Positions 46,439 to 56,712 of a stretch of 64,000 nucleotides of DNA are shown in pieces. Positions within the stretch are counted from its first letter, which is position 1. Each line of letters begins with the position of its first letter. The notes under the pieces were generated by a model. The model made no database searches. It was not told the origin of the DNA and was given only the letters and a program-made list of their open reading frames with translations. This DNA is from Chromera velia (Eukaryota > Sar > Chromeraceae). The position numbers were made by a program, and so were the translations under genes. The stretch lies in NCBI GenBank assembly GCA_018398765.1, contig JAHBMJ010002421.1:32501-96500 (forward strand). The letters run 5' to 3'.

Positions 46439-47848
46439 CTAGTTCAGTGGTTGCACAGTCACCCTCTCACAAAACTTGCACTCAAGTACGAGCGGGATGC
46501 GACTCTGTGTTTTCATTCCATCCTTCCCCTTCTTTTCTTGGCAATGCCGCGGGGGGTGTCTCTCTTCGGAACTGAGATCGGCAGGGAGACGGTCCCCCTC
46601 AGAGTTCCTTTCGGGTTCTTCTGAAGGAACTATCTGGGGCAGTCTCTCGGACTCAGGCGCAGATGCAGTGCTACAAGAAGAAGAGAAGGACGAGGAAGAA
46701 GAAGAGGATTGATGAAGAGGGATCCGAAGAGGAACAGGAACGAGAGCAAAAGAACGGGAGCAGTTGGGACAGTTGAGATCGTTCAAATCCCACAAGAGCC
46801 TGGCAGAGGAGGAGGAGGACGAAGAGAACGAGCCAGACGCAGCGAGTTTCTCCCACAAAAAGTCAATTTGGGACTTCTCAAGCCGTCGAATCTTCTGTGT
46901 ATTGTCGCGAGGATGTGCGTCAAAGGTGCATGTGACTTCTGTATTTTGGGAAGCTTTTCTCCTTTCCCTCTCTTCGGCATCATCTCTTGACCCGTTTTCT
47001 TCCCTCTTTGCTTCTTCTTGTCCCTCACTCCTTTCCACTCCCCCTTCTCTTCTTCCTTCGATCTCTTCCTGCTCCTTTTCTCTGTGTGTTTGCTTCCCTT
47101 TTACAGCTCCCCCCTTCATTTCTTCAACAGCCATTTTTTCTCTCTTTGAACCGACACTTTCCTTTTGCTGTTCTTCTTCCTCTTGGCCCTCCTCTCTCTC
47201 GTGAGGCTGTCTTTCTCCCTCACAGTATTCGTGAAATGTCTTCTTTTCTTTTCCCTCTCCTTCGCTTTCTTCCCGTCCCTCTCTTTCACGCGCACGGTTC
47301 TCCTCTTCTGATGGTGTCGTCTCTCTTGAGACTTCGACTTCCACCGCACACGCCCCTTCTTCCCTCAGCGCCTGTAGTCCCGACTGCACTTCCGCGCTGG
47401 AGGAATCAAGCTCGGCCTCCTCCATCCCGAAGCCCATCAAGCCGCCCAGCAGCTTCGGTCCCCACATCCGTTGTTGAGACACTCTCCAGAGCCAAAGGAG
47501 AGGAGACACCGTCAGAATTAAACACACAAAGGAGGCATGCATCTTCTCGGGGACCGAAAGGTCAGACGATCCCAGAAGATACGCAAGGGCGAAAACACAG
47601 AGGTACACTGAGACTGACAGAGAGGCCAAGAGAAGGCCAACCAAGTGACCCAGATCATCTCTATCCATCCCAAACATGCCGGCCTCTTTCTGTTCTGCCC
47701 GCAGATGCCGCTGTTCTCCGTCATCTCCTGTATGCACACAGGTGAGGGACTCCCCTTGCAACCTTTCGTTCATCCTATCCCCGTCTCCGTCTCCTTGATG
47801 AGGTACCACATTTGCTTTTCTGACTTGTTTCCTCGTGCCACTACACAT
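46439..47848 (-). CDS. Two-pass membrane protein with Glu-rich middle and split Cys4 pair, lunapark-like layout
   Basis: An intronless 469-codon frame starting at ATG 47846-47848. Two hydrophobic segments lie near the N-terminus (about residues 67-92 and 104-121) separated by a short polar turn, followed by a Glu/Arg/Lys-rich region of about 170 residues that is probably helical. Toward the C-terminus are two CxxC pairs, CPNC (360-363) and CKFC (457-460), separated by a Ser-rich insert. Lunapark proteins of endoplasmic-reticulum three-way junctions have the same order: paired membrane helices, charged helix, then a Cys4 zinc ribbon. The similarity of the membrane part (PLLWLWRV after the second helix) is suggestive, but the pair spacing here is about 95 residues instead of about 20-25, so the assignment is tentative. 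A membrane protein with both long termini in the cytosol is the safer statement. Confidence 0.7.
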   Translation of the reverse strand: MCSGTRKQVRKANVVPHQGDGDGDRMNERLQGESLTCVHTGDDGEQRHLRAEQKEAGMFGMDRDDLGHLVGLLLASLSVSVYLCVFALAYLLGSSDLSVPEKMHASFVCLILTVSPLLWLWRVSQQRMWGPKLLGGLMGFGMEEAELDSSSAEVQSGLQALREEGACAVEVEVSRETTPSEEENRAREREGREESEGEGKEKKTFHEYCEGERQPHEREEGQEEEEQQKESVGSKREKMAVEEMKGGAVKGKQTHREKEQEEIEGRREGGVERSEGQEEAKREENGSRDDAEERERRKASQNTEVTCTFDAHPRDNTQKIRRLEKSQIDFLWEKLAASGSFSSSSSSSARLLWDLNDLNCPNCSRSFALVPVPLRIPLHQSSSSSSSFSSSCSTASAPESERLPQIVPSEEPERNSEGDRLPADLSSEERHPPRHCQEKKGKDGMKTQSRIPLVLECKFCERVTVQPLN

Positions 47849-48787
47849 TGCGCTTCCTACAGCCCCCTTTACCCCCTGATGTCTTGGTGTCGGGTTGCTG
47901 TCGCCAGGGAGTCTTCAAAGCGCGGTGTCGAGTCGTTTGTTAAGGATCGATACAATCAATCAGGCGCAGTCAGACAGGAGAAGTATACTTCTGCACTCGA
48001 GAGAGCGCACGCACAAACAGCTTTTCACCCGAGAGTACACACCTTTGCTCCCTGACACGTCCTTCGTTCATTGCACAAAGCAGATTCCTAAAAGCTAGTA
48101 AGAGCTGCAATGGACCAAGGTTGTATCGTGGATTAATTCAAGCGTTGATTTGCGATTTGAGGCCAACTGACATATATATATAGTCAGCTTAAATTCGACC
48201 CGATTAATCGGGTCGCAGCTAGCACGTCGCATGCACGTCGCAGCTCGCTCTCCACGATCGAGTCGGACCCCAAACTACATGCATGCACCAGCAACGCAAG
48301 AGACGGCTGTATGTCAGAGACGGTTGGAAGACATATATCCTTTTCTTTCGGGGAAGCAAAAACTCAAAGTTCCCATAGCTTCGCGATCTCATGCTCTCTC
48401 TCTCTCTCTATCTCTCTCTCTCTTTCAGTCATTGTTTGCTTTAATTCTTTGGTTTTTCATGCAATTTTGCACGGTCGATTGCTTTCTGGGGTACCAGAAG
48501 CTACAGGCAAACAAGGAGCCACGGGCCGTTCTCTTCCGTCCGCACGCAAGAAGACAAGTGCGGTGCTTCCCGGATCTCGGAGGCGCCAGTCGTGGGTTCT
48601 CTGAGAGCCTTGCAGTTTTCCTCGTGCGTCGGTTCGGCCAAGACAACTTCCAAGAAAGCTATATAGCCCCCTGACTTCCCTTTGTAATTCGATCTCCCTC
48701 AGTCAAACTCCACGGCCTCGCTTTTGGCTTGTTTTACCTCTACTATTCTTTTCCGCTGTGTAGAAAAAGAGGGGTGGAGGCTGCGTG
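47849..48787. promoter_or_regulatory. Divergent spacer between the membrane-protein and MORN-SET genes
   Basis: A 939-bp spacer between divergent ATGs. ACATGCATGCACC at 48279-48291 contains overlapping GCATGC words and lies about 500 bp before the MORN-SET start; a TATATATATA run lies at 48173-48182. A CT microsatellite is at 48395-48425. No promoter element can be proven. Confidence 0.4.
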
Positions 48788-50746
48788 ATGCTCCAAATCG
48801 GAGATGAAGAGGGAGGGGTCTACTCGGGGAGTACGAAGGAGGGGGTGCCTCACGGCAGAGGCTCCCTCCTGTTTCCTTCTGGAATCAGATTTGTCGGACA
48901 CTTTGTGGACGGTGTGAAGGAAGGAAGGGGGACTTTCTTCATTCCTGAAGACGACGAGGAAGAAGAGGGGGGAGAGGGACCAGAAGGGAGACGGCAAAGA
49001 GGGCCCACAAGCCCAACGATAGTGGGGGAACTAAGCTTGGTGGCTGGGAGGGGGGATCTCTCCGCGACCGGGGCTTTTGAATCTCTGTCGGGGAATTTTC
49101 GTGCAGGGGAATTGGAGGGAAAGGGTGTGTATAGGCGGGCAGATGGGAGCCAAATGGAGGCAGATTTCAAGTATGGAAGCGTCTCAGGACCCGTCTCTGA
49201 ATTTAACTCAGAGGGCGACCTGGTTTTTGAGGGGTGTTTGGAAGCAGACACAGGACGTCCGCTGGGGTTTGTACGCTGCTGGGATGCATTTGGGGGGTGT
49301 TATGCTGGTTTCATGGGTCTGAACGGGAAGGGAGAGAATGGGGAAAGGTCGTCGGAGTCTTCATCCGATTGTGAGAAAGAGGGGGGAGAAAAGGAAGCAG
49401 AAAAGGACAGGAATGAGAGAGAGTCTGAGGATGTTGCTGAGACAGGTGAAGAAGATGAAGGACCTCTTGATTCGTCTGAGAGGTTCCCTAACTTTCTTTA
49501 TGTCTTTGATGATTTGCAATCTTGCCTTGTGGGTGAGTTCCACGGATGTCGTCTCTCCTCTGGTCATTACTCCCGTCTGAAAGAACCTGTCAATCGCCTT
49601 CCCCTGGGACCATCCTCCTCCTCTTCCTCCTCCTCCTCCTCTGCATTAGGAGGGTGCGTGCGAAATTTTCTTGTGCCCTCTCTTTCCCGTCCCTCTTCTT
49701 CGTTACTTTCTGAGACTAAGAACTTGAAAAAGAAGAAAAAAGTGGGAGACGGCGGGCAAGGTGAAAAAGAGAGTCGGACTTTTGCGGAAAATCTTCTCTC
49801 TCTGGACATTTCCTCTGTCCGTGTTCTGATTACTCAGTCGGGAGAAGGTGATTCATTTGTGTCAGAAAATCAGCAGACCCACACACAGCTGAGTTCCTCG
49901 TCTTCTTCTTCGTCCGCCAGCGCCTCGGCTTCCTCTGTCTCCCGAGGAAGGGGGCTGGGAAGAGGAGCAAAGAGGGAAAGGGAGAGAGAGCAGACGGGAC
50001 CCCTTCGGATCTTCTCCTCCAAAACGGGGGGGGGGGCAGTGGGGTTTGGAGAGGTCGCGATCTGTTGGGATCCCCCGATGGCTGGGAGGGTGCTGGGGGA
50101 AGAGGGAGAAGAGGAAAATGGGAAAGAGAAGGAAAAGGGAGATTCTGCAGAGCAGCGGGGAAAGATGCTTGAGAGGGGTGGGAGGTCTGGTAGAAGTCAG
50201 AAAGCGACAAGAGAAAAGACCTCAGTTGACGATGCAGAGGTGCATCGTATGGGGTCTTTAGGAGAGGTTCCTGATCTTCTGGACGTCTCTCGCTGCTTTG
50301 TGAAGGCATCCGCTCTTCCCTCTGCAGGGGAGGGCCTGTTTGCACGTACTCAGATTCCTGCAGGGTGTGTGTGTGCGTTCTACTCTGGAGTCAGGTTGAG
50401 CCACAAGCTTGTGGACACGCGGGATTGGAAAGAGAATGACAATACAATTTCAATAGGCAGCCGTGTGATTGACGTCCCCAAGCCTTTTCACCATCTCAGT
50501 CATTACAGCGCCTCCTTGGGGCACAAAACGAATCACTCCGGAGACCCAGAGAAGAGAAACGCCGAGTACTCTCCGTACTTCCACCCTCGATTCGGTCAGA
50601 TCAAGTGTGTGAGGGCTTTGAGGAACATTCAGGCGGGAGAGGAGATCCTGGTTGATTACGGGTATTCCCACACAGATGAAGAGGGAAAGACAGACCTCCC
50701 AGACTGGTATTTACAAGAAGAGAAGAAGAATGAAAACCATGTATGA
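48788..50746 (+). CDS. MORN-repeat SET-domain lysine methyltransferase, SETD7-like
   Basis: An intronless 652-codon frame; the open frame starts with GTG three bases earlier, so I use ATG 48788. The N-terminus has MORN-type repeats (GVYSGSTKEGVPHGRGSLLF, then FVGHFVDGVKEGRGTF, and GNFRAGELEGKGVY). The C-terminal 150 residues are a SET domain closely like SETD7 (SET7/9): GEGLFARTQIPAG, FYSGVRLSHKLVDTRDW, VIDVPKPFHH, YSASLGHKTNHS, HPRFGQIKCVRALR and VDYGYSH. NHS at about 582-584 and the YGY tyrosines at about 624-626 are the cofactor and active-site motifs, so the enzyme should be active. SETD7 monomethylates lysine on histone H3 and many other proteins using S-adenosylmethionine. A low-complexity Ser/Glu/Gly-rich insert of about 300 residues between MORN and SET parts makes it much longer than animal SETD7 (366 residues). 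Confidence 0.9.
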   Translation: MLQIGDEEGGVYSGSTKEGVPHGRGSLLFPSGIRFVGHFVDGVKEGRGTFFIPEDDEEEEGGEGPEGRRQRGPTSPTIVGELSLVAGRGDLSATGAFESLSGNFRAGELEGKGVYRRADGSQMEADFKYGSVSGPVSEFNSEGDLVFEGCLEADTGRPLGFVRCWDAFGGCYAGFMGLNGKGENGERSSESSSDCEKEGGEKEAEKDRNERESEDVAETGEEDEGPLDSSERFPNFLYVFDDLQSCLVGEFHGCRLSSGHYSRLKEPVNRLPLGPSSSSSSSSSSALGGCVRNFLVPSLSRPSSSLLSETKNLKKKKKVGDGGQGEKESRTFAENLLSLDISSVRVLITQSGEGDSFVSENQQTHTQLSSSSSSSSASASASSVSRGRGLGRGAKREREREQTGPLRIFSSKTGGGAVGFGEVAICWDPPMAGRVLGEEGEEENGKEKEKGDSAEQRGKMLERGGRSGRSQKATREKTSVDDAEVHRMGSLGEVPDLLDVSRCFVKASALPSAGEGLFARTQIPAGCVCAFYSGVRLSHKLVDTRDWKENDNTISIGSRVIDVPKPFHHLSHYSASLGHKTNHSGDPEKRNAEYSPYFHPRFGQIKCVRALRNIQAGEEILVDYGYSHTDEEGKTDLPDWYLQEEKKNENHV

Positions 50747-52164
50747 ATTTGGATTCAATTTGAAAACAGTTTTTCATTGGCATACATAATTAAAGTTGAA
50801 GCACCATTGGTAAAGCATAGGTTTAGGTATCTAGTTAGGTATACATAGATGTACTAAAACGTATATAAAACATATAAGTCTTAAACCTAGCTTTACACTT
50901 AAACATAATAGAAAAGTAAAAAAATATATAAAAGTAATAGAAATATATGATTAACAAATGATAGAAATCAGTCATAATTTCTATTATTTTTTTCGTATCT
51001 TAATTTAATAAATAGGATATTGCACGCGGAATTATTTTGGATTATTCGTACTGCAGACTAACGGAGGAGTACGCAAACTTTCTGTTTTGTTATACAAGAT
51101 AATAAAAACGTTATGAAGTAGTATCAGAAGTACGTAGCTCTGTCATAAGATTTCATGTAGGTAACAAGATGGTCGATAAAAAACTGAATTAAACTAAATT
51201 GTAGTTAACTGTAGTAGTATAAAACGTAATAAGACGTTTGGTAGAAATCATATCATGGTAGATGGGTTGGGTTTTCCGTTGATCAAAGTTTTTCTCTCTG
51301 GACGAAGGGTAACCTTTGTGACTAGGCTTTGTCAAGGGAAAAGAATGTTATGAAGGTTTTATTCTGTCTCTCCTCCCTCAATTTGGTTCTTCTATCCTAC
51401 AGTTGGGGGCATAAATGATAAGCTACGCATTAAAAGTGATTGATCAGCAGACTTGCTGTTAGACTTTATGATGCTTTATGACAAACTAGCCTTTAACTAG
51501 GCTAGATCTGCCCCTTATATATGGGGACGCTTAGGGACGCTGCATGCATAGCAAAACTAATTAAGCAAAACCCTCAATCATCAATATTTCTAATGTGTTA
51601 GAAATCAAAGTTTCTGTGAATTTTTGAGACATTTCTAATTTTTAATGACTTTCAATTTGCATCAATTTGTATATATCACTGTTCGGAACTTTTCTATCAC
51701 TTTTCTGTTACTTTTTTAAACAACTTTTCAGTTTTTTCTAACATTTTTTGAATTACGGGAAGGATGCGCGTGCGTCCGATCGTTGTCGATCCGATCACGC
51801 CCAATCGATCGACACGATGGATCGACGCTCAAATGCGCAATGCCACTGCAAACCCGGCCACAAAGCTGTGCATGATTTCTGTTGGATGGCTCGGCTTTGT
51901 TTGGTGGCTCGGAGTGAGCTTAGGTATGTAACCGTATGTTCAGGTACGTTTGGGTCACTTTCAGTGTCAGACACAGTGTCAGGCTTCCCTCTCGGTTCAG
52001 CACGAGCAGATAGTGCGGGTACTGTGGCAGCAAGTGTGTGTCACTGCATGGAAGTATCAGTCTTTGTCGAAGGTCTTCCCCACACGCAGGTCCAGGTTGC
52101 ATCGAAGGTTTGAAGGCGTCTCCCGTGTCTGTTTCTACTTTATGGACTCAACAAGCTATATACA
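50747..52164. other. AT-rich intergenic region; third dispersed-repeat core
   Basis: Mostly AT-rich with no credible gene. AAAACCCTCAATCATCAAT at 51566-51584 is the third copy of the CAT-tailed repeat core. From about 51760 the sequence becomes GC-richer and probably holds the promoter and 5' untranslated region of the next gene; a plus-strand frame at 51748-52113 has no recognisable features. Confidence 0.45.
51566..51584 (+). repeat. Dispersed repeat core with CAT tail, copy 3
   Basis: The shared core AACCCTCAATCATCA is present with a shortened tail; the upstream arm is less similar than between copies 1 and 2. Confidence 0.35.
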
Positions 52165-54635
52165 ATGAATACGAATGTCGATATCATTACGGGCAAGAAA
52201 CGTGAATCGGAGCCTCTGTACGCGTTTCTTGACGGTGAGGAACTTCGGAATGTTTTCGTTCTCTGTCGGGGGAGTAAGCAAGGGTTCGATCAGGAGGTCG
52301 ACAAAATCCTTGAGTTTTGTTGTCTCTCTGCCAACCCTTCTTCCCCTCCTCTCTGCTCTCTCCCAGAGAATCAGAGGCGCGCAGAGGAAATTCTGCGGAG
52401 GGCCCGGCTCTTCCTTTACTTGAACAATGTGGGCGCACTGCAAACGATCGTTCAGTCCGCTGGCTACAGGTCAGTCACTTTCCTTATCTGAGTTCGATCC
52501 TTCTCTCCCAGACCACCAATGTCGACGTATCTGTTCGCCCGTCTTCTGGACGTGTCCTTTACTGCTTTGCAGAGCTCTGCCGGAAAACGAAAAAGTGATC
52601 CAGATCACAAGCTTTCAGGCATTCGGGTTCAAGACTGTTACTGCCGTCTCTGTGCCCTTCTTGTGCTTCGCCGCCTTCACTGGACGAGAAAGGTGCGGCA
52701 TGGTCCTCAACCACACCGCACAACCTCAAGGTCAAGGTCATCCCTTGCAGCTGACCTTGACCGGTATGGGTCTGAACGACATTTCTGTGCTCACGGGGAT
52801 TCTGCTATCGAATTGCTTGTCTCTGAATGTAATTCAGAGAGTCTATGAACAGCTCGTGAGCGTCTCCTCGGTTGTGGACCGGAGCGTCCTCTGGAGAGAG
52901 TCTCTTCTCCTCTGTGCTGCTGTGAACAAGTCACGCAGGGTCGTTGATTGGGCGCTGGTGACGGCGAGGGAGACGGTGACCGCAGATGTGCACCAGAGGG
53001 AGACTCTCTCACTAGACAGGAAGTCTGCAACCATATGGATGGAACTCAATCACGCCCTCCGGGGTGCCCTGGAGGTCGGCCTCGGTTTAGTAGCAGTGCC
53101 TTTTCCGGGGGCTGTGCATCCTGGCCTGTCCCTAGAGGCCGTCCATCTGATGCTCCACAAGTTTCTGCCTCACTGGAGAGAAGCCTTGGGGCGACACAGG
53201 AGTGGATGGAATGGTGCGTTTGCAGCTGCCATGGGGCAGGCGGTGGAGAGTCTGAAACGGGACTCGCTGCTCAATTTGTTCCTGCGCACCGACGGCCATA
53301 TGCGTGAAGGTTCGTTTCCGTACCTGAGCAAATCGGAGCCCATGCTTTTAACTGTAGTCCCTCTTCTCTTCGGGAAATCCTACCCAGGGGAGGAGGGAAC
53401 AGGGCGGTTTGGAGATCATCTGAGTGAACAACAGATGAGTTTGATCGAAACAGGAGTGACACTTCGCCACATTCCCTTCCTGAAACTAGTGAGCGAGGAG
53501 CGACAGGGGTTCCTTTTTTGGGGGAGGGAGACCATCGCGGAGCGATGCAGTTGTGCCCTTTCTCAATTGCCCTTCTCCCTCCTCGTTTTTCTCCTGTCTG
53601 TCCTCTCTCTTCTTCTCGGATCGTCGCCTCCAGATGCCTTGCTTGAGCATTTCTTTTTTGCGTGCGCGCGTTCCCCCCTCTGTGTGTCTAACCATTCTCC
53701 ACCTTTTCTCTCCACCCCCTCCTTGACTGCGCTCCTGACCTGTCCTGTCTCTGGACGGACGACTTGTCTCTAGCTTGACTATGTTGTACACCCATCACAG
53801 AAGACAACCAGGGGTCTTACAACAGTGACTGTAACTTTTTTATGGCAGGAAATTTGAGAAAGGACTCTCGTCTCTCTCCTAGCATCTGATCACACATGTC
53901 ATCCCATGAAGCTTTCCATCCTTCCTCTCCCCTGTCGCGTGATGGTACCTCCCTCCGTCCGTGCAGACAATCGATTGCCCGGCAGCTGCGCGGGTGCATT
54001 CGAACGCCAACCCCGAACATCGGAGAGGTGTCTCCCACACGAGGGGAGAAGAAGAAAGCAGAGGAGACTCTCCGGTTTTTGCTCTCGGAACTCTCACGGT
54101 ACTCTGAGTCCTTCCAGAGGTCGATGCTCAACTCTGGAGGGTCTGCACAGATGGGAGGTTGGTGTGCATGGATGGATGGATGGATGGATGCACGGATGGA
54201 CTTCTAGAATCAGGGAGGGAAGGGGGGTGCCCTTGTCTCCCGTTGGGTTTCCCAAAGTCACTTCCTCAGTCCATCAGTGACTTTGAAGCCGCCCGTGTTT
54301 TTGCTTGACGTGCCAGGGAGAAAGCCGTTTGCTTTTCTTTTCACTGCTCTTGACATGTCTCCCTGAATTCTTTTTTACATCTGCAAGTGAGTGCAGGTGA
54401 CCCGACAGGGTTTCTCTCTGGCGCTTTCCGGTGGGGCTTCTCTGAGGATCTTCTGACCAGCCTGGTGGAATTGGGTGGGGGGAGCGAGGGGCAGGAGCTG
54501 GTGTTGGGGGGAGACTCCCCGTACTTCTACAGGTATACGTGGGCATGGAGAGGGGGGGGGACACAACCCACTTGTTGCCATTCATTCTGAGAATGCCAAA
54601 GGTTCTCTCTCTTGAAACGAAGCTCTTCTTCGGTT

Positions 54636-54710
<75 letters not shown>

Positions 54711-56063
54711 AACAGACAGACGTGCCTTTCGGATGTTTTACTGACAGCAGCAATGATGGGAGTGTGCTGGTTTTTGCCTATGTTGGTGAGACGAGACATA
54801 TGTATTATCTGTATTTGGGTAAAATCCCATGCATGCAAGGCTTTTCTGCACGGTTCCAAGTTCTTGAAGGACCTTTCCGAGACGGGCTTCGTGAAGGTGC
54901 AGGCCGTGGCGCGTGACGCTTCAGAGACCTCTCTGAGCAGGTTCCCCCCTGCCTTGGCTGTCAGGACCCATGCTGAGTGCTTGGTGAATGCCGGCCAAAT
55001 CTTTGATTGTAAGCTCGAGCTTCTTTCGTCAACATCTCTCTTCCGTGTCCCTCTCTCCTTGTCCTTCGTCCGACTCTTTTTTCCCGAATTTTTGAGAGAG
55101 AAGCTGTGCAGCATTGACTGATCCCCTCTTTCCTAGCTCTGTGGCAATTCATTCTGGCTCTCGAAGATTGCGCGTGCATTTCTGTGGGCCTGGCTGTGCA
55201 TGCCGCCCAGCTGTCATGAATTCACAGTGAACCATTCGTACGACCACCAAATGGTACGTGTTTTTGTTTATGTTTTTGCTCAAACTTGACCTTCGATGAA
55301 AATGCCTGTGTTTTCCCTGCTTTTTGGAAAACGGGAATTTTCGTCAGGCTTTGTCTCTGTACATGCCTTTGAGGACGCTCTTCTGCCAACAAAATTTTTT
55401 CTTTGCGGAAACTTGGTCTGATGCCTCCACGATGCCTATTCTCAGCGCGAAGAACATTGTCTCCTGTCAAACAGCTCCTTCATTCATGTGCGTCTGTCTG
55501 CAGATTCCTCAGACATGTTTTTAGAGACGCACACTCAGCTGCAGACCGAAGTCGTGCTCTGGTACCCTCTCCTTTCGGTATCTGACCCTGAATGCGCGTT
55601 CCAGCTCATGTGTTCCTCTCCAAATCAGCACCTGAGAGCAGATGACGTGGTGGGGGAATGTCCGATTCCGTTGGAGGACGGTGACTCCTCTTTCTGGTCG
55701 CGTCTCTGGCTTTTTGGCTTCCTAGAGCGCCACATTCTGGACAACCAGGCCAGAGTCTCGGAGGGAAGGGAACAGGTGCATCCAATCACCAGGTCAGTCA
55801 GCAGACTTTTTTTTAATTGTCTCTCTCGCACCCCCGGTGAATCTAGACAAAGATCAATGCATTTGCAGGAGTTCTATGCGTGAGCAAGCCGCAAGAGGAG
55901 GAAGTGACTCTCCCCCCGTACTGGGGTAGGGAGACCAGGAACGGAAGAAAGAATTGATTCACTTTATTTGGTTCCCTCTTCCTGGCTGGAGATAGAGGGC
56001 ATCCTAGACTGCATTCGATCTTCAGATCTTGATTTTCATACGCCTTCCTCTCCTTTCTTTCTT

Positions 56064-56100
<37 letters not shown>

Positions 56101-56104
56101 GCGC

Positions 56105-56149
<45 letters not shown>

Positions 56150-56712
56150 AGTTCAGATGGACTGAGGGTCTCAGTTCGACTTCAAAACAATCGTTCCTCC
56201 AGCAGTGGACCGCCTGGTTCCAGAAGTTGCACGGTTGGGGGTTCTGCAACCCCGTATACCTCTCCGACGGCTCTGCCTCTCTGGCGTCTCTGGCAGATGA
56301 GGTGGAGAGGCGGAGACGTGAGGCAGCGGAGAAGGCAACTGAGGGCAATCTGATGCACGCGACGGATGATGAAAAGAGACACGCTGCGATGGCCGAAATT
56401 CTTGACGTGCTCGGGGACTTGCTTACAGCCGCAATGATCTCGAGTGATCAACAAGAGGCTGCTGCTGCTGCTGCTGCTGCCCCGTCTGTTCCTGTTCAGG
56501 TCCAGGGCCCTCCCGTGGCTGTCCCTGTGCAGCCGGTTGAGAGGCCCGCAGAGGGCTTGGGGGAGGAGGACGGGGGAGACCAAGATATGCAAGAAGGGGA
56601 ACAAGGAGACGCCTCACCGGCTTTCTCCTTTGAGTTTGAAGGATTTGGTGACGAGTATGCCATGGACTTCGCGGGAGAGTCTGATGATGATGAGGAGGTC
56701 GCGGAAGGCTAG
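52165..56712 (+). CDS. Multi-exon gene of unknown function, long helical protein with acidic tail
   Basis: ATG 52165 starts exon 1 (52165-52469, GTCAGT donor), which joins in phase 2 to exon 2 (from 52573, probably ending at 53490 before GTGAGC). Exon 2 reads on as ALPENEKVIQITSFQAFGFK and a long helical region. Later segments: 53969-54153 (QSIARQLRGCIRTPTPNIG), 54398-54532 (FLSGAFRWGFSEDLLTSLVE), about 54838-55009 (SETGFVKVQAVARDASET), 55502-55792 (LETHTQLQTEVVLWYPLLSV) and the last exon about 56150-56712 (WTAWFQKLHGWGFCNPVYLS), which ends in a Pro/Gln-rich stretch and an acidic tail (DDDEEVAEG) at TAG 56710-56712. The join between exon 2 and 53969 is unresolved and an exon may be missing. 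No domain was recognised; the acidic tail could interact with basic proteins. Introns carry strong microsatellites. Confidence 0.65.
54641..54722 (+). repeat. Compound CA-GA-CAGA microsatellite
   Basis: CA repeats, then GA repeats, then CAGA units, within an intron of the unknown-function gene, about 110 bp downstream of the exon ending near 54532. Confidence 0.9.
56057..56146 (+). repeat. CTTT-CT-GC-GT compound microsatellite before the last exon
   Basis: CTTT units, CT repeats, then 18 bases of alternating GC followed by about 26 bases of GT, ending a few bases before the acceptor of the last exon (about 56149). The GC/GT part is an alternating purine-pyrimidine tract of about 45 bp, a classical Z-DNA-prone sequence; the CT part can serve as polypyrimidine tract. 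Confidence 0.9.

Noticed and set aside
46764-47745. Long plus-strand frames opposite the membrane-protein gene
   Set aside because: They are antisense shadows of the Glu/Arg-rich coding sequence, giving Ser/Leu/Pro-rich translations.
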